A stretch of DNA of 5,407 bases from Brachybacterium sp. (GCA_027322375.1 DAHVRS010000087.1:1-5407); one strand, 5' to 3'. Counted from the stretch's first letter, positions 1-5,407 are shown. Numbers and translations are program-made. The notes: generated by a model from the sequence alone, not told the origin.

Positions 1-1
1 C

Positions 2-919
2 AAGGTCTCCCTGTTCTACTCCTCGCCCACCGCGATCCGCGCGGCGATGAAGTGGGGCGAGGACATCCCCGCGAAGTACGACCTCAGCTCCCTGCGCCTG
101 CTGGGCAGCGTGGGCGAGGCGATCAACCCCGAGGCATGGCGCTGGTACCACCGCGTGATCGGTGGCAGCCGCTGCCCGATCGTGGACACATGGTGGCAGA
201 CCGAGACCGGCTCGATCATGATCTCGCCGCTGCCCGGCATCACCGCGACCAAGCCCGGCTCCGCCCAGGCGGCGCTGCCCGGCATCAGCGCCGACGTCCT
301 CAACGACGCCGGTGAGCCGGTCGCCGACGGCGAGAGCGGCTACCTGGTCCTGGACCAGCCGTGGCCGGGCATGCTGCGCGGCATCTGGGGTGACCCGGAG
401 CGCTTCAAGGAGACCTACTGGTCGCGCTTCGAGGGCTTCTACTTCGCCGGCGACGGTGCGAAGCGCGACGAGGACGGTGACATCTGGCTGCTGGGCCGCG
501 TGGACGACGTCATGAACGTCTCCGGCCACCGCCTGTCCACCATGGAGATCGAGTCCGCGCTCGTCGCCCACGACTGGGTCGCGGAGGCCGCGGTCGTCGG
601 CGCTAGCGATGAGACCACCGGGCAGACCCCGGTCGCCTTCGTCATCCTGCGCGGCGGGAACGAGGACGCGATCGCGGAGATCGGCGGCGAGGAGAAGGTG
701 CCCGAGCTGCTGCGCGCCCACGTCGGCAAGGAGATCGGTCCGATCGCGAAGCCGAAGCGGGTGCTGGTGGTCTCCGAGCTGCCCAAGACCCGCTCCGGCA
801 AGATCATGCGCCGCCTGCTGCGCGATGTCGCCGAGAACCGCGAGGTCGGCGACACCCAGACCCTCGCCGACGCCTCGGTGATGGACCTCATCCAGCAGGG
901 CATGCAGACGAAGGACTGA
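2..919 (+). CDS. acs: Acetyl-CoA synthetase (AMP-forming), C-terminal part; 5' end outside window
   Basis: This is the last 305 codons of acetate-CoA ligase, about half of the usual ~650-residue cytoplasmic enzyme, which turns acetate, ATP and CoA into acetyl-CoA, AMP and pyrophosphate. The reading frame is open from base 2, so the gene begins upstream of the window. Visible family motifs, in order, are [23 protein letters not shown] (near bases 185-211; the tryptophan pair is typical of the acetate-size acyl pocket), [13 protein letters not shown], the hinge motif [13 protein letters not shown], and [11 protein letters not shown] near the end. The lysine of that last motif (codon 800-802) is the adenylation catalytic residue; in this family it is the site of reversible regulatory acetylation. 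The stop is TGA at 917-919, followed by a strong hairpin. The frame is intact with no missing key residue in the visible part. Another short-chain acyl-CoA synthetase (propionyl type) is possible but less likely. Confidence 0.95.
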   Translation, partial: KVSLFYSSPTAIRAAMKWGEDIPAKYDLSSLRLLGSVGEAINPEAWRWYHRVIGGSRCPIVDTWWQTETGSIMISPLPGITATKPGSAQAALPGISADVLNDAGEPVADGESGYLVLDQPWPGMLRGIWGDPERFKETYWSRFEGFYFAGDGAKRDEDGDIWLLGRVDDVMNVSGHRLSTMEIESALVAHDWVAEAAVVGASDETTGQTPVAFVILRGGNEDAIAEIGGEEKVPELLRAHVGKEIGPIAKPKRVLVVSELPKTRSGKIMRRLLRDVAENREVGDTQTLADASVMDLIQQGMQTKD

Positions 920-933
920 CCTGCAGGAACCAC

Positions 934-975
934 ACGGGGCGGGAGCCTGGCCGAGCGGCCGGGCTCCCGCCCCGT
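934..975. terminator. Probable bidirectional terminator hairpin between convergent genes
   Basis: Bases 934-947 are an exact inverted repeat of 962-975 (14 bp). The stem continues inward through one T-G wobble (948/961) and a further GGCC/GGCC pairing (949-952 with 957-960), giving a 19-bp stem closed by the four-base loop 953-956. It lies 14 bases after the acs stop and 18 bases from the end of the leftward operon at 994, so it can serve both transcripts. There is no T-tract on either side. That is common for terminators in very GC-rich actinobacteria, but it means intrinsic termination is inferred from the stem and its position alone. Confidence 0.85.
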
Positions 976-993
976 CGTGATGCTCGAGCGCTG

Positions 994-1953
994 TCAGCGG
1001 GTGACGGTGATGTCCCCGGCGGAGGAGATGAGCGAGAGGGTTCCCACGCTCCCGCCTTCGGCACCTTCCACCCCGGGATCGATCTGCGCCTCGCCGAGCT
1101 CGGTGCGCGCCTCGACCCGCCACAGCTCTGTCCCCGGCAGCTCGACGACCACATCGCCGAGGTCCGTCACTGCGCCGATGCGGCTGGTCGCATCGACGGG
1201 CATGCGCAGGTCGATGTCTCCGAGCTGAGAGGAGAGCTCGATCGCGGCGGGGCCGGGCGAGAGCAGCTCGACGTCGATCGAGCCCACCTCGGTGCGGACG
1301 CTGAGATCCTCCGTCGCCGTCACGGGCCCGAGGAGCACATCGCCCACCTCGGTGCTCGCGTGCAGGGCGGTGAAGTCGCCCGCGACGCTCAGGTCGCCCG
1401 TCCCGGAGGCCAGCTCGAGGTCGAGCACGTGCCCGATCGGCACGAGCACGAGCACATCCCGATCCCCGCCCGCGCCGGGAAGCAGCGAGAGATCATGCGG
1501 CTGGTCCACGCCGACGACAGGATGCTGGGGCCCGCCGGTGCGCCGCAGCTCCGCACGGACCCGCCCATCGGGGCCGACGGGGACGCTCGTGCCGCGCGCG
1601 ACGAGGGAGAGAGTGACCTCGGAGACCGCGTCGGAGGGCAGGACGCGCACGTCCCCGGCGGCGACATCGAGGGAGAGGCTGCGCGGGGTGCCGAGGCCGA
1701 GTGTCGCCGGGACCTCGTCGAACTCGCGCAGCGACATCCAGCTCGCGACGCTCCCGGCCGTCAGCGCGAGCACCGCGATCAGGACGAGCGTCCCACCGAG
1801 CAGTGTCGTGAGCCGTCGCCAGCGTCGATCCTTCGCCGGTGCGGGGGAGAGACGCCGCGGAGGATCGTAGCGGGGCCCGTCGTGCAGGGCAATGGCGGAC
1901 TGAGGCGCCTCGAACTGCGGGGGCTCTGGCCGCTGGGCGGTGGGTGCGCTCAT
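994..1953 (-). CDS. Single-pass membrane protein with DUF4097/toastrack-like repetitive beta domain
   Basis: The product is 319 residues. Residues 1-47 are a Pro/Ala-rich tail ending in basic KDRRWRR. Residues about 48-70 are one hydrophobic membrane helix, so the N-terminus is probably cytoplasmic and the rest is outside. Residues about 90-319 are beta-rich and repetitive: a short (S/T)-x-(V/L)-G-(D/S/E) turn followed by alternating hydrophobics recurs at glycines 186, 204, 224, 245, 266, 287 and 313, with a related AGDVRV at 100. Such ~20-residue rungs are what DUF4097/DUF2807 (toastrack or adhesin-like) beta solenoids look like; the assignment is by pattern, not by search. The ATG (1951-1953) overlaps the regulator's TGA by four bases and has GAGGA six bases upstream, which supports this start. 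It is the last gene of a kinase-regulator operon, suggesting an envelope sensor, scaffold or output role. No enzymatic residues are recognised. Confidence 0.8.
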   Translation of the reverse strand: MSAPTAQRPEPPQFEAPQSAIALHDGPRYDPPRRLSPAPAKDRRWRRLTTLLGGTLVLIAVLALTAGSVASWMSLREFDEVPATLGLGTPRSLSLDVAAGDVRVLPSDAVSEVTLSLVARGTSVPVGPDGRVRAELRRTGGPQHPVVGVDQPHDLSLLPGAGGDRDVLVLVPIGHVLDLELASGTGDLSVAGDFTALHASTEVGDVLLGPVTATEDLSVRTEVGSIDVELLSPGPAAIELSSQLGDIDLRMPVDATSRIGAVTDLGDVVVELPGTELWRVEARTELGEAQIDPGVEGAEGGSVGTLSLISSAGDITVTR

Positions 1954-2606
1954 GTGCGGTCCTCGGACTCGAGATAGCGCAGCACCGCCATGACGCGGCG
2001 GTTCTCCCCGTCCACGGGCGGGAGGTCGAGCTTCGTGAGCAGGGAGGAGATGTGCTTCTCGACACTGCCGGCGGAGACGAAGAGAGTGTCCGCGATCGCC
2101 TGGTTCGAACGGCCCTGCGCCATGAGCGAGAGCACCTCCCGCTCGCGCGGAGTGAGCCCCTCGAGGGTGCGACGGCGCCGGGAGCGGATGAAGATCTGCT
2201 GGACCACCTCGGGGTCCAGCCAGGTCCCGCCCGCGCCCACATCGGAGATCACGCCCAGGAAGTCCTCGACATCGGCGACCCGGTCCTTCAGCACGTAGCC
2301 GAGGCCGCGGGAGGAGTCGGCGATGAGGTCGGAGGCGTAGCGCTCCTCGACGTACTGGGAGAGGACCAGCAGCGCGACCTCCGGGTCCTGGCGGCGGATC
2401 AGCATTGCGGCCCTCACTCCCTCGTCGGTCCAGGTGGGCGGCATGCGCACATCGACCACGGCGAGGTCGGGCTTGTGCTCGGCGACGGCGGCGAGCAGTT
2501 CCTGCCCATCCCCGACCGCGGCGACCACCTCGTGGCCGGCGTCGGTGAGCAGGCGCTCCAGTCCCGCGCGCAGCAGTACGGCGTCGTCGGCGATCACGAT
2601 CCTCAT
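1950..2606 (-). CDS. NarL/FixJ-family response regulator (receiver + LuxR-type HTH)
   Basis: This is a 218-residue DNA-binding response regulator, a normal length for the NarL family. The receiver domain (about 1-120) has the acidic pair D7-D8, the phospho-acceptor D52 (codon 2451-2453) in VVDVRMPP, the switch serine S83 in VLSQY and the conserved K107 in YVLKD. The VRMPPTWTDEG and LSQYVEERYASDL stretches are typical of an actinobacterial subgroup whose partners are HisKA_3 kinases. The C-terminal LuxR domain (about 147-213) has LTPREREVL, then GRSNQAIADTLFVSAGSVEKHISSLLTKL, which holds the recognition helix. All phosphorylation residues are present, so it should be a phosphorylation-dependent transcription regulator. 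Its start overlaps the kinase stop (ATGA, 2603-2606) and a strong SD lies in the kinase's last codons. Its targets cannot be read from this window; self-regulation of the operon is plausible. Confidence 0.95.
   Translation of the reverse strand: MRIVIADDAVLLRAGLERLLTDAGHEVVAAVGDGQELLAAVAEHKPDLAVVDVRMPPTWTDEGVRAAMLIRRQDPEVALLVLSQYVEERYASDLIADSSRGLGYVLKDRVADVEDFLGVISDVGAGGTWLDPEVVQQIFIRSRRRRTLEGLTPREREVLSLMAQGRSNQAIADTLFVSAGSVEKHISSLLTKLDLPPVDGENRRVMAVLRYLESEDRT
1960..1964 (-). promoter_or_regulatory. Shine-Dalgarno (GAGGA) for the toastrack-like gene, inside the regulator gene
   Basis: On the minus strand GAGGA is followed by six bases (CCGCAC) and then the ATG at 1953. It sits in the last codons of the response regulator and fixes the downstream start at the ATGA overlap. 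Confidence 0.75.
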
Positions 2607-4018
2607 CGGGGGTCCTCCTCGGGGACGGGGTGCTCGGCCGGTGCCGGCGGGGTGGGGGAGTGGAGCGGGACAGGGGAGTGCCGCGGGACAGCAGCGGGAC
2701 GCGGGGCGGCGGGGCGGGGTGGAGCGGCAGCGCGCTGGGATGACGAGGAGCCGTGCTCGCGCGGGATCAGGGCCGTGAGGACGGTGCCGCCACCGGGCCG
2801 GTCGCTGACGGTGAGCCGGCCACCGGTCGCGCGGACCCGGTCGCCGAGCCCGGCGAGGCCCGTGGAGATCCCGTCGCGGTGCACGCGGGCGCCGCCGCGG
2901 CCATCGTCCTCGACCTGCACTCGCAGCGTCTGCCCATCGTCGTGCACGTGGACCTCGGCGCGACGAGCGCCCGCGTGCTTGGCGATGTTCGTCAGCGCCT
3001 CGGCGACCACGAAGTACGCCACCGCCTCCCGTTCACGGTCCAGCGGCTGGGCGGCACCGGCGGCGAGGTCCACGTCGAGCCGCACGGGCACGCGGGAGCG
3101 GGCCGCGAGGGCGGAGAGCGCGGCGTCCAGGCCGCGGTCGGTGAGCACCGCGGGGTGGATGCCGCGGGCGAGCTGGCGCAGGTCGGTCATGATCGCCTTC
3201 GCCTCGGTGTGCGCCTCGAGCAGCAGCGCCTCGGCCCGGTCCGGGTCGGAGTGCACGGCGCCGCGCGCGATCCCGAGCGTCATCGCGAGGGTGACCAGGC
3301 GGGGCTGGACCCCGTCGTGGAGGTCCCGCTCGATCCGTGCCCGCTCCTGCGCGGCGGCGTCGACCGCGCCGCGACGACGCTCGGCGAGCTCGGCGACCTG
3401 CTCGCGCAGATCCTCCTCCGAGCCGGAGATCAGCAGGCGGGCGAGACCGCGGTCGGCGAGGGCGCCGAGCACGAGCGCTGTGGCGGCGAGGAGCACGCCC
3501 GCCATCCCCGTCACGCCGAGCGCCCACCGCGACAGCGTCAGCGGTCCCAGCTCGAGCGGCCCGTGCAGGAGCGCGACCTGCCAGGCGCTCCATCCCGCCC
3601 ACAGCAGCGCCAGGGCAGTGAGGCAGAAGAGCCCGGCGACGAGGAGCACGAGATGGTGGTGGAGGATGCCGCGCCACAGCGCGCCGCTGCCGAGCTCGAA
3701 CCAGCGGTCCTGCCACCAGCCCGCCGCGCCCGTGCGCACCGAGCGGCGCCTGGCCGGGATGATCACGTCCAGGCCGTGGATCGCGACCGCGCGGCGCCGC
3801 TCGAGCCGCACCGCACCCTGCATGAGCAGGAGCCAGGGCGCGAGGATCAGCAGCCCGGAGCCGAAGGCCGGCAGCGCGCTGAGCCCGGCGACGAACAGGC
3901 CGATGCTCAGCCAGAACCAGCTGAGGAACAGCACCCCGCCCACGAGCACGGTCGCGAGCGAGGCCGGGGAGAGGCGGCGCCGGGCCGGGGGACCGCTTTC
4001 CGCATGAGGAACCTGCAT
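2603..4018 (-). CDS. Membrane sensor histidine kinase (putative sensor domain, HisKA_3, HATPase_c)
   Basis: The product is 471 residues and is the sensor kinase for the adjacent regulator. Residues about 20-68 and 118-190 hold four hydrophobic segments (roughly 22-46, 51-68, 120-141, 165-188) separated by LERRRAVAIHGLDVIIP and a Trp-rich stretch, resembling the actinobacterial four-helix 'putative sensor' domain (PF13796 type). A charged linker (about 198-225) leads into HisKA_3: RARIERDLHDGVQPRL, with phospho-acceptor H234 (codon 3317-3319) and D235. The ATPase domain has the N box (E340, N344 in EALTNIAKHAGA), the G1 box DDGRGG (371-376) and the G2 box GLAGLGDRV (387-395). Oddities are proline at H+5 where the family usually has the phosphatase glutamine, and a 49-residue Pro/Ala-rich tail after the ATPase domain. 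The start is constrained: an in-frame TAG lies three codons upstream of this ATG. The stimulus is unknown. Confidence 0.93.
   Translation of the reverse strand: MQVPHAESGPPARRRLSPASLATVLVGGVLFLSWFWLSIGLFVAGLSALPAFGSGLLILAPWLLLMQGAVRLERRRAVAIHGLDVIIPARRRSVRTGAAGWWQDRWFELGSGALWRGILHHHLVLLVAGLFCLTALALLWAGWSAWQVALLHGPLELGPLTLSRWALGVTGMAGVLLAATALVLGALADRGLARLLISGSEEDLREQVAELAERRRGAVDAAAQERARIERDLHDGVQPRLVTLAMTLGIARGAVHSDPDRAEALLLEAHTEAKAIMTDLRQLARGIHPAVLTDRGLDAALSALAARSRVPVRLDVDLAAGAAQPLDREREAVAYFVVAEALTNIAKHAGARRAEVHVHDDGQTLRVQVEDDGRGGARVHRDGISTGLAGLGDRVRATGGRLTVSDRPGGGTVLTALIPREHGSSSSQRAAAPPRPAAPRPAAVPRHSPVPLHSPTPPAPAEHPVPEEDPR
2613..2620 (-). promoter_or_regulatory. Strong Shine-Dalgarno (GAGGAGGA) for the response regulator, inside the kinase gene
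   Basis: The minus strand reads GAGGAGGA, then six bases, then the ATG at 2606. It is formed by the kinase's final Glu-Glu-Asp codons. With the ATGA overlap it points to coupled but efficiently re-initiated translation of the regulator. Confidence 0.85.
2696..2719 (+). other. Potential G-quadruplex motif in the kinase template strand
   Basis: Four G runs on the plus strand (2696-2698, 2703-2706, 2711-2714, 2716-2719) are separated by loops of 4, 4 and 1 bases, matching the usual G3+N1-7 rule. A second, looser cluster lies at 2649-2676, with one 8-base loop. Both are in the part of the kinase gene that encodes its Pro/Ala-rich tail, so Pro, Arg and Ala codons in a GC-rich genome may explain them without any function. 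Confidence 0.4.
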
Positions 4019-4024
4019 ATCGGA

Positions 4025-4030
4025 AGCCTA
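4025..4030 (-). promoter_or_regulatory. Candidate -10 element (TAGGCT) for a leaderless kinase operon transcript
   Basis: The minus strand reads TAGGCT, six bases (TCCGAT), then the ATG of the kinase. TAGGCT fits the actinobacterial -10 pattern TANNNT, and the spacing would put the transcription start on or next to the A of the ATG, so the mRNA would have no leader. No good SD precedes the ATG; only the AGG within this same hexamer could pair. No clear -35 hexamer is visible at the usual distance (about 4048-4053). The first three bases of the hexamer are also the in-frame TAG stop. Confidence 0.55.
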
Positions 4031-4075
4031 GGGGGCGCATCTGCCGGGGCCCACCGTGCCCGCCCGCCGCAGGAC

Positions 4076-4091
4076 CGGGGGAAAACCCCCG
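4076..4091. repeat. Perfect inverted repeat CGGGGG-AAAA-CCCCCG
   Basis: A 6-bp arm, a four-A loop and a 6-bp complementary arm, about 60 bases upstream of the kinase start. It could be a protein-binding site (for example autoregulation by the response regulator) or a small hairpin. There is no T-tract, and it is shorter than a usual terminator. The function is unknown. Confidence 0.4.
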
Positions 4092-4188
4092 CACGAAGTC
4101 CGCCGGCACCCCGCCGTGCGCTCGCCGCCGTCCCGTTTCGCCCTGCCGCGTGCGGGAGGTCATATCCACGCCGCTCGTTCTCGCGTGC

Positions 4189-4198
4189 CGACGCGTCG
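4189..4198. promoter_or_regulatory. Perfect 10-bp palindrome CGACGCGTCG, possible operator
   Basis: This palindrome lies 30 bases before the chosen LacI-family start, upstream of the weak -10 candidate, where an autoregulatory operator could sit. Its central step is GC, whereas typical LacI-family operators centre on CG, and the region is rich in CG/GC words, so chance is a real alternative. Confidence 0.25.
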
Positions 4199-4214
4199 CG
4201 CCCCTGACATGCGG

Positions 4215-4220
4215 TTCAAT
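4215..4220 (+). promoter_or_regulatory. Weak candidate -10 (TTCAAT) upstream of the LacI-family gene
   Basis: TTCAAT is followed by seven bases and the ATG at 4228, the spacing expected for a leaderless transcript. The second base is T rather than the strongly preferred A, so the match is weak. The alternative reading, GGGAG at 4221-4225 as an SD, would leave only two bases before the ATG. Confidence 0.3.
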
Positions 4221-4227
4221 GGGAGAC

Positions 4228-5361
4228 ATGAGCAGCGACGCCTCCCGCCCCGACGAGTCCACCACCCCCGCCTCCTCCGAGGCCCCGCCCGCGCCGAGCA
4301 CGGCAGACGGCGAGGACCGGGGCACCCTCCGCGACGTCGCGAACTCGCTAGGGATCTCCGGCGCGGTCGCCCTGCGCGCACTGCGCGGCTCCGACGAGAT
4401 CAAGCCGCAGATGGTCGAGCGCGTGCGCGAGGCCGCTGAGCGCCTCCACTTCCCGCTCGAGGAGCTCAGCGAGGAGACCGAGCACCGCGGCGTGGTCGCC
4501 GTCCTCGTCAACACCATGCGCAACACCTGGATCTCGGACCTCGTCCGCGCGATCCGCATCGAGCTCACTGCTACCGGCCGCACCGCCGTCGTCGTCCCCA
4601 CCCGCCAGCGCGTGCCCGAGTACCCGGTCGCCGCGGACATCGAGGCGATCGAGAACCTCGTCCACCTCGGCGTAGACGGCTTCCTCATGGTCTCCGACCT
4701 CGCGGACATGGACCACGTCCTCGAGGCGACCGGCAACCGGCCCTTCGTGGGCATCGGCTGCTCCCGCTCCTTCGCGGGCCGCTTCGACACGGTCCGCATC
4801 GACGACGAGGTGGGCCAGGGCCTGCTCGTCGACCACCTGGTGGGCCTCGGCCATCGCGAGATCGCTCACGTGGGCGGGGTAGGTGCGGAGGTCGCGCGCG
4901 AGCGGGCCGACGCCTTCCGTACCGCGATGGAGCGTCACGGCCTCGGCGACGTCGCCCGGGTCGAGCCCGGCGACTTCACCGAGCAGGTCGGGCAGACCGC
5001 CGGATCGATGCTCCTGCGCGGCAGCCGCGTCCCCACCGCCGTCACCTGCGCCAACGACGTCACCGCCGTGGGCGTGCTCTCCGCCGCGCGCGACGCCGGC
5101 TACTCGGTGCCCGAGGAGCTGGCCGTGGCCGGCTACGGCAACACCTCGCTCGCCTCCTCCGGCATCGCGGAGATGACCAGCGTGGACCCGAACTCCGACC
5201 GGCTCGGCGCACTCGCCGCCCAGCTCCTGGTCGAGCGGGTCTCCGGCGAGGAGGGCCCCACCCGCGACGTCGCCGTGGCGCCGTCGATCGTGGTGCGCCG
5301 CACCACCTCCGCCGGACCGCGCGCGGAGACCACCCGCCGCAAGCGGATCTCCGTCGACTGA
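4228..5361 (+). CDS. LacI/GalR-family transcriptional regulator with atypical HTH and hinge
   Basis: From this ATG the product is 377 residues. Residues 1-32 are an acidic, Ser/Pro-rich extension. Residues 33-75 are the LacI-type HTH (TLRDVANSLGISG onward, ending in VREAAERLHF). Residues about 88-360 are the periplasmic-binding-protein-like effector domain, with GVDGFLMVSD, HLVGLGHREIAHVGG, the ERADAFRTAM helix, PTAVTCANDVTAVGV and VPEELAVAGYGNT, all standard family landmarks. Such proteins are usually sugar- or metabolite-responsive repressors; no ligand can be assigned. The recognition helix reads GAVALRALRG instead of the usual xxTVSRxLNG, and the hinge is acidic (PLEELSEETEHRG) without the normal ARxL. 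Other starts are ATG 4219 (three codons earlier) and GTG 4150 (26 codons earlier, no SD). No sugar-transport or catabolic gene lies beside it in the window. Confidence 0.88.
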   Translation: MSSDASRPDESTTPASSEAPPAPSTADGEDRGTLRDVANSLGISGAVALRALRGSDEIKPQMVERVREAAERLHFPLEELSEETEHRGVVAVLVNTMRNTWISDLVRAIRIELTATGRTAVVVPTRQRVPEYPVAADIEAIENLVHLGVDGFLMVSDLADMDHVLEATGNRPFVGIGCSRSFAGRFDTVRIDDEVGQGLLVDHLVGLGHREIAHVGGVGAEVARERADAFRTAMERHGLGDVARVEPGDFTEQVGQTAGSMLLRGSRVPTAVTCANDVTAVGVLSAARDAGYSVPEELAVAGYGNTSLASSGIAEMTSVDPNSDRLGALAAQLLVERVSGEEGPTRDVAVAPSIVVRRTTSAGPRAETTRRKRISVD

Positions 5362-5362
5362 C

Positions 5363-5385
5363 CCCCGCTGACCGACCCCGCTGAC
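5363..5385 (+). repeat. Short direct repeat after the LacI-family gene
   Basis: CCCCGCTGAC occurs at 5363-5372 and again at 5376-5385, 13 bases apart, just after the stop codon. The remaining bases to 5407 contain no visible gene or terminator hairpin. It is probably chance or a small duplication. Confidence 0.35.
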
Positions 5386-5407
5386 GTCCCTTAGACCTTC
5401 CCGCCCT

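Larger units (their letters stand above)
4019..4227. other. Divergent intergenic control region
   Basis: These 209 bases separate the divergent kinase operon and LacI-type gene and must hold both 5' control signals. Visible in them are the TAGGCT -10 candidate for the operon, an A4-loop palindrome at 4076-4091, a 10-bp perfect palindrome at 4189-4198 and a weak -10 candidate (TTCAAT, 4215-4220) for the LacI-type gene. A GGGAGG at 4154-4159 looks like an SD but has no start codon at a fitting distance. No convincing small gene or RNA is seen. Confidence 0.6.

Noticed and set aside
1839..4007. 722-codon open frame on the plus strand opposite the kinase and regulator genes
   Set aside because: It is antisense to two clear genes with intact catalytic motifs, and its translation is Arg/Ser/Ala-rich with no recognisable domain, as expected for shadow frames in high-GC DNA.
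4154..4159. GGGAGG as a ribosome binding site for a small upstream gene
   Set aside because: No ATG, GTG or TTG occurs 5-12 bases downstream of it.
2753..4207. 484-codon plus-strand frame over the kinase gene and intergenic region
   Set aside because: Low-complexity Glu/Arg/Ala/Pro translation with no motif; it is the antisense shadow of the kinase.
4150..4227. GTG at 4150 (26 codons upstream) or ATG at 4219 as the start of the LacI-type gene
   Set aside because: GTG 4150 has no SD and would add a non-family stretch. ATG 4219 is only three codons upstream and cannot be excluded, but has no SD and no -10 candidate at leaderless spacing.
3033..4799. 588-codon minus-strand frame spanning the kinase start, the intergenic region and the LacI-type gene
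   Set aside because: It overlaps two well-supported genes in other frames and has no family motif; a GC-skew artefact.
4348..4938. 196-codon minus-strand frame opposite the LacI-type gene
   Set aside because: The translation is a Val/Asp/Glu/Ala-rich mirror of the LacI coding frame, with no SD or domain.
5363..5385. CCCCGCTGAC x2 as the start of a repeat array or operator pair
   Set aside because: Only two copies of a simple GC-rich word, 13 bases apart, near the window edge; no further copies are seen.

Overview
The window is high-GC DNA with GC-ending codons throughout. The protein families fit an actinobacterium (Actinomycetota), probably of the Micrococcales; a Brachybacterium-like (Dermabacteraceae) source is a guess from overall feel, not something shown. 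All four complete genes and the one partial gene are chromosomal-type regulatory or metabolic genes. I see no mobile element, tRNA, rRNA or CRISPR.

Layout: (1) Bases 2-919 (+) are the C-terminal half of an AMP-forming acetyl-CoA synthetase, cut by the window edge. (2) Bases 934-975 form a near-perfect 19-bp hairpin in the short gap between two convergent genes, most likely a terminator for both. (3) Bases 994-4018 (-) are a compact three-gene operon read right to left: a membrane sensor histidine kinase (4018-2603), a NarL/LuxR-type response regulator (2606-1950), and a single-pass membrane protein with a DUF4097/toastrack-like repetitive beta domain (1953-994). Both junctions are 4-base ATGA stop/start overlaps with a Shine-Dalgarno sequence inside the preceding gene. 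(4) Bases 4019-4227 are a divergent intergenic region with a likely leaderless promoter for the operon, a weaker promoter candidate for the rightward gene, and small palindromes. (5) Bases 4228-5361 (+) encode a LacI/GalR-family regulator with an aberrant DNA-binding region. Bases 5362-5407 hold only a 10-bp direct repeat.

How the genes may work together: the kinase and response regulator form a cognate pair, and the coupled third gene is probably a surface-exposed sensory, scaffold or output component of the same envelope-responsive system. The kinase has the HD pair needed for autophosphorylation but carries proline where the family phosphatase motif (HDxxxQ) has glutamine, which suggests altered control of signal shut-off. 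The LacI-type gene shares the divergent control region, but nothing in the sequence shows that it controls the operon. No clearly unprecedented system is visible; the most notable points are the three-part operon, the HDxxxQ change, the leaderless promoter and the odd LacI headpiece.
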